From JAHECQ01 sp047638695 (GTDB taxonomy: Bacteria; Actinomycetota; Acidimicrobiia; Acidimicrobiales; SZUA-35): 16,494 nt of DNA. The position numbers and the translations under genes are program-made. This document shows positions 5,104 through 11,845 of the stretch, piece by piece. How positions within the stretch are numbered: the stretch's first letter is position 1; each line of letters begins with the position of its first letter. The DNA is taken from assembly GCA_047638695.1 (NCBI GenBank), contig JBLINY010000100.1:1-16494 (forward strand). Direction: 5' to 3'. The notes below the pieces were generated by a model. That model saw only the letters and a program-made list of their open reading frames with translations, was not told where the DNA came from and ran no database searches.

Positions 5104-7481
5104 GTACGCCGTTTGGTGACATACGGGTGCTCGAAATGGCCGGTGGCGTCGGCGTGGCGTGGGCCGCGAAACTGTTCGCCGACCTGGGCGCCGACGTTGC
5201 CCGAGTCGAACGCTCAGATGACATGGTCCGGTCCCGACCTCACCAGCTTCACTCCTGGCTCAACACCAACAAGAGCTCGCTACTGCTCGACCAGAACGAC
5301 GATGAGTTGAGGGAGCGGGTGGAGCGGGCCGACCTGATCATCCACAATCTGCCCGCAGCCGCTGCCGATGCCGCTGGTATGGGCGCCAGTCTGCTGGACC
5401 GTCGGCCGAGTGTCGTCGTCTTGGCGATGACCCCGTTTGGTCAAACCGGCCCGTACGCCGGCTTCCAAGCTGAAGAGCTCAACCTGATCCACGGTTCAAG
5501 TTGGGGCAACGTGTCGCCGGCAGACGCGGTCGATCCGTCACGACCCCCGCTGAAAGCACCCGGACATCATGCCACCATCAATGTGGCGACCATGGCCGCA
5601 ACGGTGGCGATGGCGGCGCTCGACAAGGCGGCTCGCACCGGTGCTGGCGATCACATCGACTTTTCGATGTTCGCGGCGGCAGCCAAACTCACCGAGTTTG
5701 CGCCAGCCGCGGTGTCGTTTCTTGGCGCTGAGGTCACTCGGCTTGGGCGCAGAACGGTGACGCCGTGGGGAATCTTCGCCTGTGCAGATGGGCTGATGCA
5801 GGTCATCGTGCCGGAGCAGACGCAGTGGGAGTCTTTGGTCCAGCTGATGAGAGCGCCCGAGTGGGCGGTGATGGAAATCTTCGCCACCGCGCCCGACCGC
5901 AGCGCAAACGCCGATCTACTCAACCTCTACTTCTCGGAATGGATGGCGACTCAGGAGGTCGAGCCGCTGTACCGGGCAGCCCACGACGCACGAGTAGCCA
6001 TGACACCGGTGAATTCGATGGCGCAGCTTGATGCCAACGAGCACTTCGCCGAACGGGCGTTCTTCGCGACCTCGCCGGCCGGCGTAAAGCTCCCGGGTCC
6101 GGGGGCTCAGTTCGATCGTCCCTGGTGGGGACTTCGGAAGGACGCCCCAGATCTTGGATCGTCCGAGGGCGTGGAATGGCGGCAGCGGCCACCGAGCGAG
6201 GACGCGCCGTCGGCCCCACCGGGTCGCCCGCTCGAGGGCGTGCGAATATGTGACTTCACCTGGGTCTGGGCTGGGCCTTTCTGCACCCAGCTATTAGGCC
6301 ATCTTGGGGCCGACGTGGTGCGGCTCGAATCGGCCGATCACTCGTGCATGTTTCGGCGACTGCCGTTCACGCCCCAAGGACACGACGGCGACCTCGACGC
6401 GTCAGGCTCTTTTCAGATCTACAACAGCGACAAACGCAGTTTCGGCATCGACCTGGGCCACGCCGAATCACATGCAATCGTTGGACGCATCGTTGCATCC
6501 AGCGACGTGGTTATTGACAATTTCGGGGTCGGCACCATGGCTGGCCTCGGTTTCGGGGTCGACGACCTTCGTTCGCTCAACCCATCGGTCGTCGTTGCCT
6601 CATTGTCGGGCTACGGACAAACCGGTCCCTCGGCGAGCTACATGGCATACGGCCCGGCGGGTGGGGCAATGGCCGGGCTCTATGCCGCCAACGGCTATGG
6701 CGACGGCGACGATCAGGTCTGGGAAACCGGTGTGGCGATCGGCGATCCGGGCACCGGAATCACCGCCGCATGGGCCATCGTGGCAGCGCTGTTTGCCCGG
6801 ACCCATAGTGGCGAGTCGGCCGTTTTGGATGTGGCGATGGTCGAGGCGGTTGCGGCGACGATTGGCGAGGGATGGATGGCTTTCCTCGCCAACGGCATTT
6901 CGCCCGAGCCCATGGGCAATCACGATCCTCATTGGGCGCCGCACAACTGCTATCGGGCCGCCGGCGACGATCAGTGGATCACGATTGCCTGCACCAGTGA
7001 TGAGATGTGGCGAACGCTCGAACAAGAATTAGCGGCCGATGGCGTCGTGCCGGCCGCCACTCAGTCTTGGTCGACGGCCGGGGGTCGAAAGGCCGACGAG
7101 GGTGCGCTTGATGCAGCGCTTGGGGCGTGGACGTCAGCACATGACAAGTGGAACATGGCCCGGCGGCTGCAGGCTGTGGGCGTCACCGCCTTCCCGTCGC
7201 TGGCCCCTGTCGAGCTGTGGCGTGGTGATCCCCATCTCGAAGCCCTCGGCTTTTTGGAGCGGCCGGAGCATCCGATAACAGGATCGTTGGTTGTGCCCGG
7301 AGTCCCATGGACAACCACCCGTGCCCCCAATGGCCTGCAATACCCAGCGCCGCTGCTGGGACAGCACACGGTCGAGGTCCTCCAGGAACTCGACTTCGAC
7401 CAAGAGCAGATAGCCGGCCTCTTAGAGCGCGGCGTCGTGACCGCCCCAGCCGAGTCTGTGGAGCCCGACGAGCGGCGGTAA
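5100..7481 (+). CDS. Tandem-domain family III (CaiB/BaiF) CoA transferase
   Basis: A 793-residue cytoplasmic enzyme made of two complete family III CoA-transferase units, about residues 1-360 and 375-785. Single-domain members are about 380-430 residues, so this is a head-to-tail fusion or duplication. Each unit starts with the family signature (VLEMAGGVGVAWAAKLFADL near 9-28; ICDFTWVWAGPFCTQLLGHL near 382-401). Each also carries the expected catalytic aspartate: Asp187 in HIDFSM and Asp577 in LDVAM. These enzymes move CoA between carboxylic acids through an aspartyl thioester. Single-chain tandems may replace the interlocked dimer of the family. GAGGAAG lies five bases before the ATG, which overlaps the preceding stop. 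The operon context suggests it activates an acid that is then phosphorylated. Confidence 0.92.
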   Translation: MSTPFGDIRVLEMAGGVGVAWAAKLFADLGADVARVERSDDMVRSRPHQLHSWLNTNKSSLLLDQNDDELRERVERADLIIHNLPAAAADAAGMGASLLDRRPSVVVLAMTPFGQTGPYAGFQAEELNLIHGSSWGNVSPADAVDPSRPPLKAPGHHATINVATMAATVAMAALDKAARTGAGDHIDFSMFAAAAKLTEFAPAAVSFLGAEVTRLGRRTVTPWGIFACADGLMQVIVPEQTQWESLVQLMRAPEWAVMEIFATAPDRSANADLLNLYFSEWMATQEVEPLYRAAHDARVAMTPVNSMAQLDANEHFAERAFFATSPAGVKLPGPGAQFDRPWWGLRKDAPDLGSSEGVEWRQRPPSEDAPSAPPGRPLEGVRICDFTWVWAGPFCTQLLGHLGADVVRLESADHSCMFRRLPFTPQGHDGDLDASGSFQIYNSDKRSFGIDLGHAESHAIVGRIVASSDVVIDNFGVGTMAGLGFGVDDLRSLNPSVVVASLSGYGQTGPSASYMAYGPAGGAMAGLYAANGYGDGDDQVWETGVAIGDPGTGITAAWAIVAALFARTHSGESAVLDVAMVEAVAATIGEGWMAFLANGISPEPMGNHDPHWAPHNCYRAAGDDQWITIACTSDEMWRTLEQELAADGVVPAATQSWSTAGGRKADEGALDAALGAWTSAHDKWNMARRLQAVGVTAFPSLAPVELWRGDPHLEALGFLERPEHPITGSLVVPGVPWTTTRAPNGLQYPAPLLGQHTVEVLQELDFDQEQIAGLLERGVVTAPAESVEPDERR

Positions 7482-7726
7482 GAACAGTCGGGGAGCGTCG
7501 AGGTGGGGCTGCGGTCGATAACAGCTCGACGTCACGTCGTCATGAGGCAAACAAGTCAGGGGCGGCTGCGACGACTGCGCACTGTTTCGTCCTCGAACGT
7601 CGGGAAATACTACCCAGTAACTTTCTTGCGACTTTTTGCAACGACCGATCGTCTAGGTCTTGGTACACGGCACGCACCCGAAATTACGCGCCGTTACTTT
7701 CCCGCCGCCTTCAACCAAATCGAGAC
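7482..7726. other. Intergenic region before the sugar-transferase fragment
   Basis: These 245 bp separate the CoA transferase stop from the sugar-transferase fragment. The second half is visibly more A/T-rich than its surroundings. I looked in all three plus frames for the missing N-terminal half of the sugar transferase (membrane helix, KFRSM-like motif) and found none. No convincing promoter or terminator is seen. The similar strings GTAACTTTC and GTTACTTTC occur about 75 bp apart. Confidence 0.4.
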
Positions 7727-8140
7727 ATGACAGATCTTCACGCCCCGCTCGCCGCACAACCCAGCTATCTGCGATGCAGCCCTGCGCGATCCATCGAGGG
7801 CGATCTTGCCGATCGCACAACGCCAGCCACTCGATTCTTGCGCCGAACCAGCATCGATGAACTGAGCCAGCTCTGGAACGTCGTCGCTGGCGACATGAGT
7901 CTGGTCGGACCTCGTCCGGAGGTGCTCGATAAGGCGCAGGAGCAAGGCCTGGTTGGGCATCGCCGGCACATCGTGAAGCCCGGTATGACCGGCCTGTGGC
8001 AGATCAGCCCGGCCCGAGAGCTCGAGATCCGTGATGGTTTGGCCTATGACCTTCGCTACCTCGAGACGCTCGACCTTCGAGAAGACCTCCGCATTCTGGC
8101 GCTGACTCCTACGGCCATCCTGCGTAGCCACACGAATTGA
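7727..8140 (+). pseudogene. N-terminally truncated bacterial sugar-phosphate transferase (C-terminal part)
   Basis: The 137-residue product matches the C-terminal portion of polyprenyl-phosphate sugar-phosphotransferases (WcaJ/PglC family). It shows FLRRTSIDEL with the conserved Asp-Glu pair, SQLWNVVAGDMSLVGPRPEV, KPGMTGLWQIS, and a DLRYLETLDLREDLRIL end. Full family members have at least about 200 residues. The missing parts are the re-entrant membrane helix and the segment up to the KFRSM-like motif, so membrane anchoring and much of the active site are lost. No other envelope polysaccharide gene is nearby. The ATG at 7727 lacks a clear ribosome-binding site. The retained part has good family sequence and codon use, so the truncation may be recent or the product may have another role. 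I favour a gene remnant. Confidence 0.7.
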
Positions 8141-8144
8141 ACCC

Positions 8145-8205
8145 GGGGCCACCGGCCCTGCCAAAGATCGGCATTTGCCGTACCAACCGCCCCACCGTCC
8201 GGTGG
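8145..8205 (+). promoter_or_regulatory. Hairpin-rich mscL leader
   Basis: Three short inverted repeats lie between the sugar-transferase fragment and mscL: GGGCC/GGCCC (8146-8150/8154-8158), CGGCA/TGCCG (8169-8173/8176-8180) and CCACC/GGTGG (8192-8196/8201-8205). None is followed by a T-run, so they are not classical terminators. They may structure the mscL leader. AGGAGG at 8218-8223 remains outside them, four bases before the GTG. Confidence 0.3.
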
Positions 8206-8227
8206 TGGCTCAGCCATAGGAGGCCAC

Positions 8228-8635
8228 GTGCTTCAAGAATTTAAAGAATTCATCAACAAGGGTGCCATTTTCGAGGCCGCCGTCGGTTTGGTCATGGCGT
8301 TGGCATTCGTGCCGGTTGTCGGATCATTGGTCGATGACATCATCATGCCGGTCGTTGCCCGCATCTTTGGTCAGCCCGATTTCAGTGCCCTCAAGATCGG
8401 TTTGGGCGGAAGTCAGGAAGTGACCCTCGAAGATGGCACCGTTGTGATGCAGGAGCCGGCCATTCTCTACGGCAGCTTTATCAACACGATCCTGTCGTTT
8501 GTGATCATCGGGTTTGTGATCTTCATGCTGGTGAAGGCCTACAACAAGTCGACGGGACCAGCCGAAGACGAAGAAGAAGGCCCAAGCGAAACCGATCTCC
8601 TTGTCGAGATGCGCGACTCACTCAAGCGCGCCTAA
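8228..8635 (+). CDS. mscL: Large-conductance mechanosensitive channel MscL
   Basis: A 135-residue inner-membrane protein, within the normal MscL length of about 130-150. The N-terminal amphipathic helix (LQEFKEFINKG) leads into TM1, about residues 16-44, with the family AAVGLVMALAF stretch. A periplasmic loop of about 35 residues follows, then TM2 at about 79-103. A cytoplasmic helix ETDLLVEMRDSLKR (121-134) forms the C-terminal bundle, preceded by an acidic linker (EDEEEG). Homopentamers open under membrane tension and release solutes during osmotic downshock. The start is GTG, fixed by AGGAGG four bases upstream. The gene stands alone and is closed by a strong terminator at 8659-8701. Confidence 0.96.
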   Translation: MLQEFKEFINKGAIFEAAVGLVMALAFVPVVGSLVDDIIMPVVARIFGQPDFSALKIGLGGSQEVTLEDGTVVMQEPAILYGSFINTILSFVIIGFVIFMLVKAYNKSTGPAEDEEEGPSETDLLVEMRDSLKRA

Positions 8636-8658
8636 ACATCAGTCCCACGAACATTCTG

Positions 8659-8701
8659 GTCCTTCTGAGGCACCGCCACGGTGCTTCAGAAGGACAGTTT
8701 T
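8659..8701 (+). terminator. Intrinsic terminator of mscL
   Basis: The 17-base arm at 8659-8675 (starting GTCCTTCTGA) pairs with 8679-8695 over its whole length apart from one G-T wobble. The loop is CCA. TTTT follows at 8698-8701. This is a strong rho-independent terminator about 25 bp after the mscL stop, and it should insulate the thioesterase gene from mscL transcription. Confidence 0.85.
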
Positions 8702-8713
8702 GGAAGGAGGGTG

Positions 8714-8743
8714 GTGCGCCTCGTTACCATCGGCGCCGTATGA
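8714..8743 (+). CDS. Possible nine-residue leader ORF ahead of the thioesterase
   Basis: AGGAGG (8705-8710) is followed three bases later by GTG at 8714. This frame encodes MRLVTIGAV and stops with the TGA of an ATGA that contains the thioesterase start (8740). The perfect Shine-Dalgarno is too far from 8740 to serve it directly, so a short coupled leader peptide would explain it. If instead transcription starts after the TACCAT motif (8725-8730), this ORF would not be transcribed. Confidence 0.3.
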   Translation: MRLVTIGAV

Positions 8744-9624
8744 ACGAAAGCGCACGTCCGATGGACGAGATTCCGGCCACCAGCCTGAACGGCCACCTGC
8801 CTTTGCTCGAAGTGCTGACACCTCGACCGACTGACGACCCGATGGTGTTCATTGGCCTCGGGAACCCCTATGGGCGTATGGGTATTTATGGCGGGCATTT
8901 CCTAGCCCAGGGCCTCGCAGCTGGTCTGGCAACGGTTGAAGAGCCGAAGGTTGCGCATTCCTTCCACTCGTACTTTCTGAAGGCGGGGGACCCTGACGAG
9001 CCGATTGAGTACCGGGTGTCGGTGCTCCGAGATGGGCGGGGCAGCAGCGTTCGCTCGATTTCGGCGTGGCAGCACGAGGTCGAAGTGTTCCACATGATGG
9101 CGTCGTTCAAACTGGCTGAGGAAGGCCACGAGCACCAGCCAACGGCCCCGCAGGTGATGTCGGCCGACGACCTCGTTGCCGCTCGGGTGGCGAGAGGCGA
9201 AGACAACTTTCCCTTCCCGCCGGCTCAGAACGGCTGGACGGACATGGAGTGGGCCAGCCCGTCGTTTCTCGAGTTCACCCCCGACCGTGAGGCCATCTTG
9301 CGGGTCTGGATGCGGGTTCCGGGTCGCGAACGTTTGACCGAACGCGAGCGACAGGTCGCGCTTGCGTTCTTGTCCGACGGCCCGCTGATGTTCAACTCGA
9401 TCGTGCCCTACGGAATGCCGATGGAAACCCACTGGGCTACCAGCCTCGATCAGAGCGTGTGGTTCCACCGGCCAACTGATCCTTCGCAGTGGATGTTGTT
9501 CGACCAGCGCAGCACGGCAGCCGCCGACGGCCGCGGTCTGAACGAGGGCGAGCTCTACACCGCCGAGGGCTCGTTGATCATGACGTGCGTGCAAGAGTCG
9601 ATGCTCCGACGCATCACGGGATAG
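8740..9624 (+). CDS. Acyl-CoA thioesterase II, double-hotdog (TesB family)
   Basis: A 294-residue cytoplasmic thioesterase with the TesB double-hotdog layout (E. coli TesB has 286 residues). The N-terminal hotdog shows GRMGIYGGHFLAQGLAAGL, HSFHSYFLKAGDPDEPIEY and LRDGRGSSVRSISAWQ. The C-terminal hotdog carries the catalytic set aligned with E. coli Asp204, Thr228 and Gln278: Asp213 in FLSDGP, Ser235 in TSLDQSVWFHRP and Gln285 in CVQES, with near-identical spacing. Ser in place of Thr keeps the hydroxyl. It hydrolyses acyl-CoA to free acid and CoA. It follows the mscL terminator and converges on the SDR gene with a seven-base gap. With the CoA transferase nearby it may recycle CoA from a dead-end intermediate. 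Confidence 0.93.
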   Translation: MNESARPMDEIPATSLNGHLPLLEVLTPRPTDDPMVFIGLGNPYGRMGIYGGHFLAQGLAAGLATVEEPKVAHSFHSYFLKAGDPDEPIEYRVSVLRDGRGSSVRSISAWQHEVEVFHMMASFKLAEEGHEHQPTAPQVMSADDLVAARVARGEDNFPFPPAQNGWTDMEWASPSFLEFTPDREAILRVWMRVPGRERLTERERQVALAFLSDGPLMFNSIVPYGMPMETHWATSLDQSVWFHRPTDPSQWMLFDQRSTAAADGRGLNEGELYTAEGSLIMTCVQESMLRRITG

Positions 9625-9631
9625 TCGTGGC

Positions 9632-10375
9632 CTAAGACGTGTAGTACATCCCGCCGTTGAGGCTGATGGTCTGACCGGTCATATAGCCATTGGTCGCGAT
9701 CATGACGGCGACATCGGCCACCTCGTTGACCGTGCCGAATCGCCCAACCGGGATACGTGACGTGTCGGCCGCCGTTGCCGCACGCAACATCTCGGTCTCG
9801 ATCTGGGCCATGGCGATCGCGTTGACTGTCACCCCCTCTTTCACCAACCTGGTGGCGTAGCCGTGGGTGAGCCCGATGAGGCCGGCCTTGGTCGCAGCGT
9901 AGTGAGGTCCGACCGAGCCACCGGTTTGGGCAGCGGTAGAAGCGATGTTGATGATGCGCCCCCATCCTGTGCTTCGCATGGCGGGCAGAACGGCTTTGGT
10001 CATGAGGAAGGCCGAAGTGAGGTTTACCGCGAGTGTCTCCAACCAGAGCTCGAGATCGAGTTCGTCGACGTCGACAACGCGCTGTCCGATACCGGCGTTG
10101 TTCACCAGGATGCTTGCCGGCCCAAGCTCACTGGCACAGATCGAAACCAGCCGATCGACGTCGTCAGATTGACTCACGTCGGCTTGCACCACCGTGGCCT
10201 GGCGGCCGAGGGAACGAACCTCTTCGGCGACGTCGTCGGCATCGTCCTGGCGTTCTCGGTAGTTGATGACGACGTTGGCACCGTTGGCGGCGAAGGCCAC
10301 AGCCATTGCTCGGCCCATGCCGCGCGACGAACCGGTAACGATGGCGACCCGGCCGGTCAGCGGAAGGTTGATCAT
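9632..10375 (-). CDS. SDR family oxidoreductase (FabG-like)
   Basis: A 247-residue classical short-chain dehydrogenase of standard length. Residues 14-21 (TGSSRGMG) form the dinucleotide-binding loop, NNAG is at 92-95, and the catalytic residues are Ser146, Tyr159 and Lys163 (HYAATK). INYRER after beta-2 suggests NADPH preference, because an Arg follows the strand instead of an Asp. The closing GQTISLNGGMYYTS is a typical SDR end. It would interconvert a hydroxyl and a ketone. FabG itself is possible, but the gene is the second in an operon and overlaps the LLM oxidoreductase stop by ATGA, so a catabolic role is more likely. Confidence 0.92.
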   Translation of the reverse strand: MINLPLTGRVAIVTGSSRGMGRAMAVAFAANGANVVINYRERQDDADDVAEEVRSLGRQATVVQADVSQSDDVDRLVSICASELGPASILVNNAGIGQRVVDVDELDLELWLETLAVNLTSAFLMTKAVLPAMRSTGWGRIINIASTAAQTGGSVGPHYAATKAGLIGLTHGYATRLVKEGVTVNAIAMAQIETEMLRAATAADTSRIPVGRFGTVNEVADVAVMIATNGYMTGQTISLNGGMYYTS

Positions 10376-11421
10376 GTGGTTTGTGCGAGTTCGGCCCGTA
10401 CCTGCGGGAGTACTTCGGTTCCCATTAGCTCGATGCAGGCAAGGGCATCGGCCGGGTCTGAGCCGGGCCAGCTCAGCCGCATGGCCAAGTGCGTTAGACC
10501 GACCTCGCGGTACTGGGCAACGAGGCCGGCAACGACCTCGTCCGGGTTGCCGATGACAAATCGATCGTTGGCCAGGGCGCTGAAGGCATCGGTGTCGTTT
10601 GCTTCTTCAGCAGATCGCGCCGCGACGCCGGCACTGCCAGTGAGGCCCCAGGATGCATACGCCGCGTACTTCGTGAGCAGGTGGGAGCGTGCCCGGTTTC
10701 GAGCCTCCCCACTGTCGGCATGGCAGTGCACCTCGAGCATCCGTCCCTTGTCGGGAGCAGCATTGAGGCCAGCCTCGCTTCGGGCCTGATCGAACACACC
10801 GAACTGTCGCTTGATCTCGGCGTTGTCGGCGTTTGGGGTGGCCATGAACGCGTCGCCGATTCGGCCTGCTCGTTTGATGGCCCGATCGGTGGTGGCGCCA
10901 ATCCAGATCGGTGGACCACCGGCCTGAAGCGGCCCCGGCAGCACGGTTGCGTTCTCGAGCGAGTACCACCCGGCATCGTGGCTAACTTCGCGTTCATTCC
11001 ACAGCCGGCGAATCACTTCGATCCCTTCGACGAACCGAGCGAGGCGATCTTCGAACGGCGATCCGAAAGCGGCGAACTCCTCGGGTCGGTAGCCCTGACC
11101 AACGGTGAGGATGAAGCGCCCGCCACAGGCATGGTCGATCAGCGCCACCTGTTCGGCGATGTCGACCGGACGATGGAGGGGCAGCAGCACCAGGTTGGTA
11201 CCCAAGTCCATTTCGCCGGAGTAGGCGGCGAGGTGCGACAGCAGCGTCAGCTGAGGGAGGAAGTGAAAGCCCGGGGTCAGGTGATGTTCCCCTGCCCAGA
11301 TCGAGTTGAATCCAAGCCGCTCGGCCGCTTTCACCTGCTCGATGATGGCCCGGAGATGGGCTGACGGGTCGTCGGTTTCGGGGGCCTGGGAGTTCACATA
11401 GATGCCCATCTTCAATGTCAT
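10372..11421 (-). CDS. LLM class flavin-dependent oxidoreductase
   Basis: A 349-residue luciferase-like flavoprotein of normal length with no extension. Landmarks are LGFNSIWAGEHHLTPGFHF near residues 36-54, LLPLHRPVDIAEQVALIDHACGGRF near 79-103, VGQGYRPEEF (107-116) and PPIWIGATT near 169-177. The GxGYRPEEF type is frequent among actinobacterial F420- or FMN-dependent members; I cannot decide the cofactor. The ATG at 11421 has no good ribosome-binding site. TAAGAA lies six bases upstream on the same strand, so the mRNA may be leaderless. It is coupled to the SDR gene and divergent from the carboxymuconolactone-decarboxylase-like gene across 51 bp. Confidence 0.9.
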   Translation of the reverse strand: MTLKMGIYVNSQAPETDDPSAHLRAIIEQVKAAERLGFNSIWAGEHHLTPGFHFLPQLTLLSHLAAYSGEMDLGTNLVLLPLHRPVDIAEQVALIDHACGGRFILTVGQGYRPEEFAAFGSPFEDRLARFVEGIEVIRRLWNEREVSHDAGWYSLENATVLPGPLQAGGPPIWIGATTDRAIKRAGRIGDAFMATPNADNAEIKRQFGVFDQARSEAGLNAAPDKGRMLEVHCHADSGEARNRARSHLLTKYAAYASWGLTGSAGVAARSAEEANDTDAFSALANDRFVIGNPDEVVAGLVAQYREVGLTHLAMRLSWPGSDPADALACIELMGTEVLPQVRAELAQTT

Positions 11422-11472
11422 GAACCGTTCTTAGCCGATGGCGGCGGTCGCGCCAGGGCTAAGTTCTCGATC
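11422..11472. promoter_or_regulatory. Compact divergent promoter region with mirrored -10-like boxes
   Basis: CTTAGCC (11430-11436) and GGCTAAG (11457-11463) form a perfect 7-bp inverted repeat with a 20-base spacer. Each arm places a TAAG box next to a start codon. On the plus strand TAAGTT (11460-11465) is seven bases before GTG 11473. On the minus strand TAAGAA (11433-11428) is six bases before ATG 11421. Neither gene has a Shine-Dalgarno, so leaderless divergent transcription is the simplest reading. The same repeat could bind a shared regulator. Confidence 0.45.
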
Positions 11473-11790
11473 GTGACTGATCCAACCAAAGCAAACCCTG
11501 TCTATGAGTTCATTCCCAATCTCGGCCGGCTTCGCGACGATGTCCTGTTCGGCGACGTTTGGGAGGGTGACGACCTGACAAAGCGCGACCGCAGCCTCGT
11601 CACTATCACGACGCTTGCTGCGCTCTACCGGACAGACGAACTGCGGGGTCACTTCCGTCGTGCACTCGACAACGGGGTCACACCCGAGGAGATCAAGGGC
11701 ATGATCACGCACATTGCTTTCTACGCCGGGTGGCCCTGCGCGGTGAACGCCGGACGGGTCGCCGTCGAGGTCTTCGGCGATGAGGAATAG
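11473..11790 (+). CDS. Carboxymuconolactone decarboxylase (CMD) family protein
   Basis: A 105-residue all-helical protein of the AhpD/CMD fold, near the short end of the family. The core signature is PEEIKGMITHIAFYAGWPCA (71-90) with Glu72/Glu73 and His80. The AhpD CxxC pair is absent and only Cys89 is present, so peroxidase activity of the AhpD kind is unlikely. The gamma-carboxymuconolactone decarboxylase branch fits better, but the true substrate is unknown. The start is GTG with no ribosome-binding site and a TAAGTT box seven bases upstream. The gene ends inside the first unit of a 14-bp tandem repeat that links it to the FAD oxidoreductase. Confidence 0.85.
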   Translation: MTDPTKANPVYEFIPNLGRLRDDVLFGDVWEGDDLTKRDRSLVTITTLAALYRTDELRGHFRRALDNGVTPEEIKGMITHIAFYAGWPCAVNAGRVAVEVFGDEE

Positions 11791-11845
11791 GCGATGAGGA
11801 AGAGGCGATGAGGAAGAGGGAATGAGGAGCGCAGGATGAGGTGCG
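11776..11845 (+). repeat. 14-bp tandem repeat forming a ladder of coupled minicistrons
   Basis: Five consecutive 14-bp units run from 11776 to 11845. Units 1-3 are GGCGATGAGGAATA, GGCGATGAGGAAGA and GGCGATGAGGAAGA. Units 4 and 5 are GGGAATGAGGAGCG and CAGGATGAGGTGCG. Every unit has an ATG at its fifth base (11780, 11794, 11808, 11822, 11836). The first four each open a five-codon ORF whose TGA overlaps the next ATG by ATGA: MRNRR, MRKRR, MRKRE and MRSAG. Unit 1 also holds the stop of the CMD gene, and unit 5 holds the start of the FAD oxidoreductase. Each unit carries a GAGGA-type Shine-Dalgarno core. Confidence 0.85.

Noticed and set aside
8902..9594. 230-codon open frame on the minus strand
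   Set aside because: It is antisense to the TesB-type thioesterase with an intact catalytic set.
11776..11845. CRISPR-like or protein-repeat interpretation of the 14-bp array
   Set aside because: The units are contiguous without spacers, and a 14-bp period cannot keep one reading frame, so neither reading applies.
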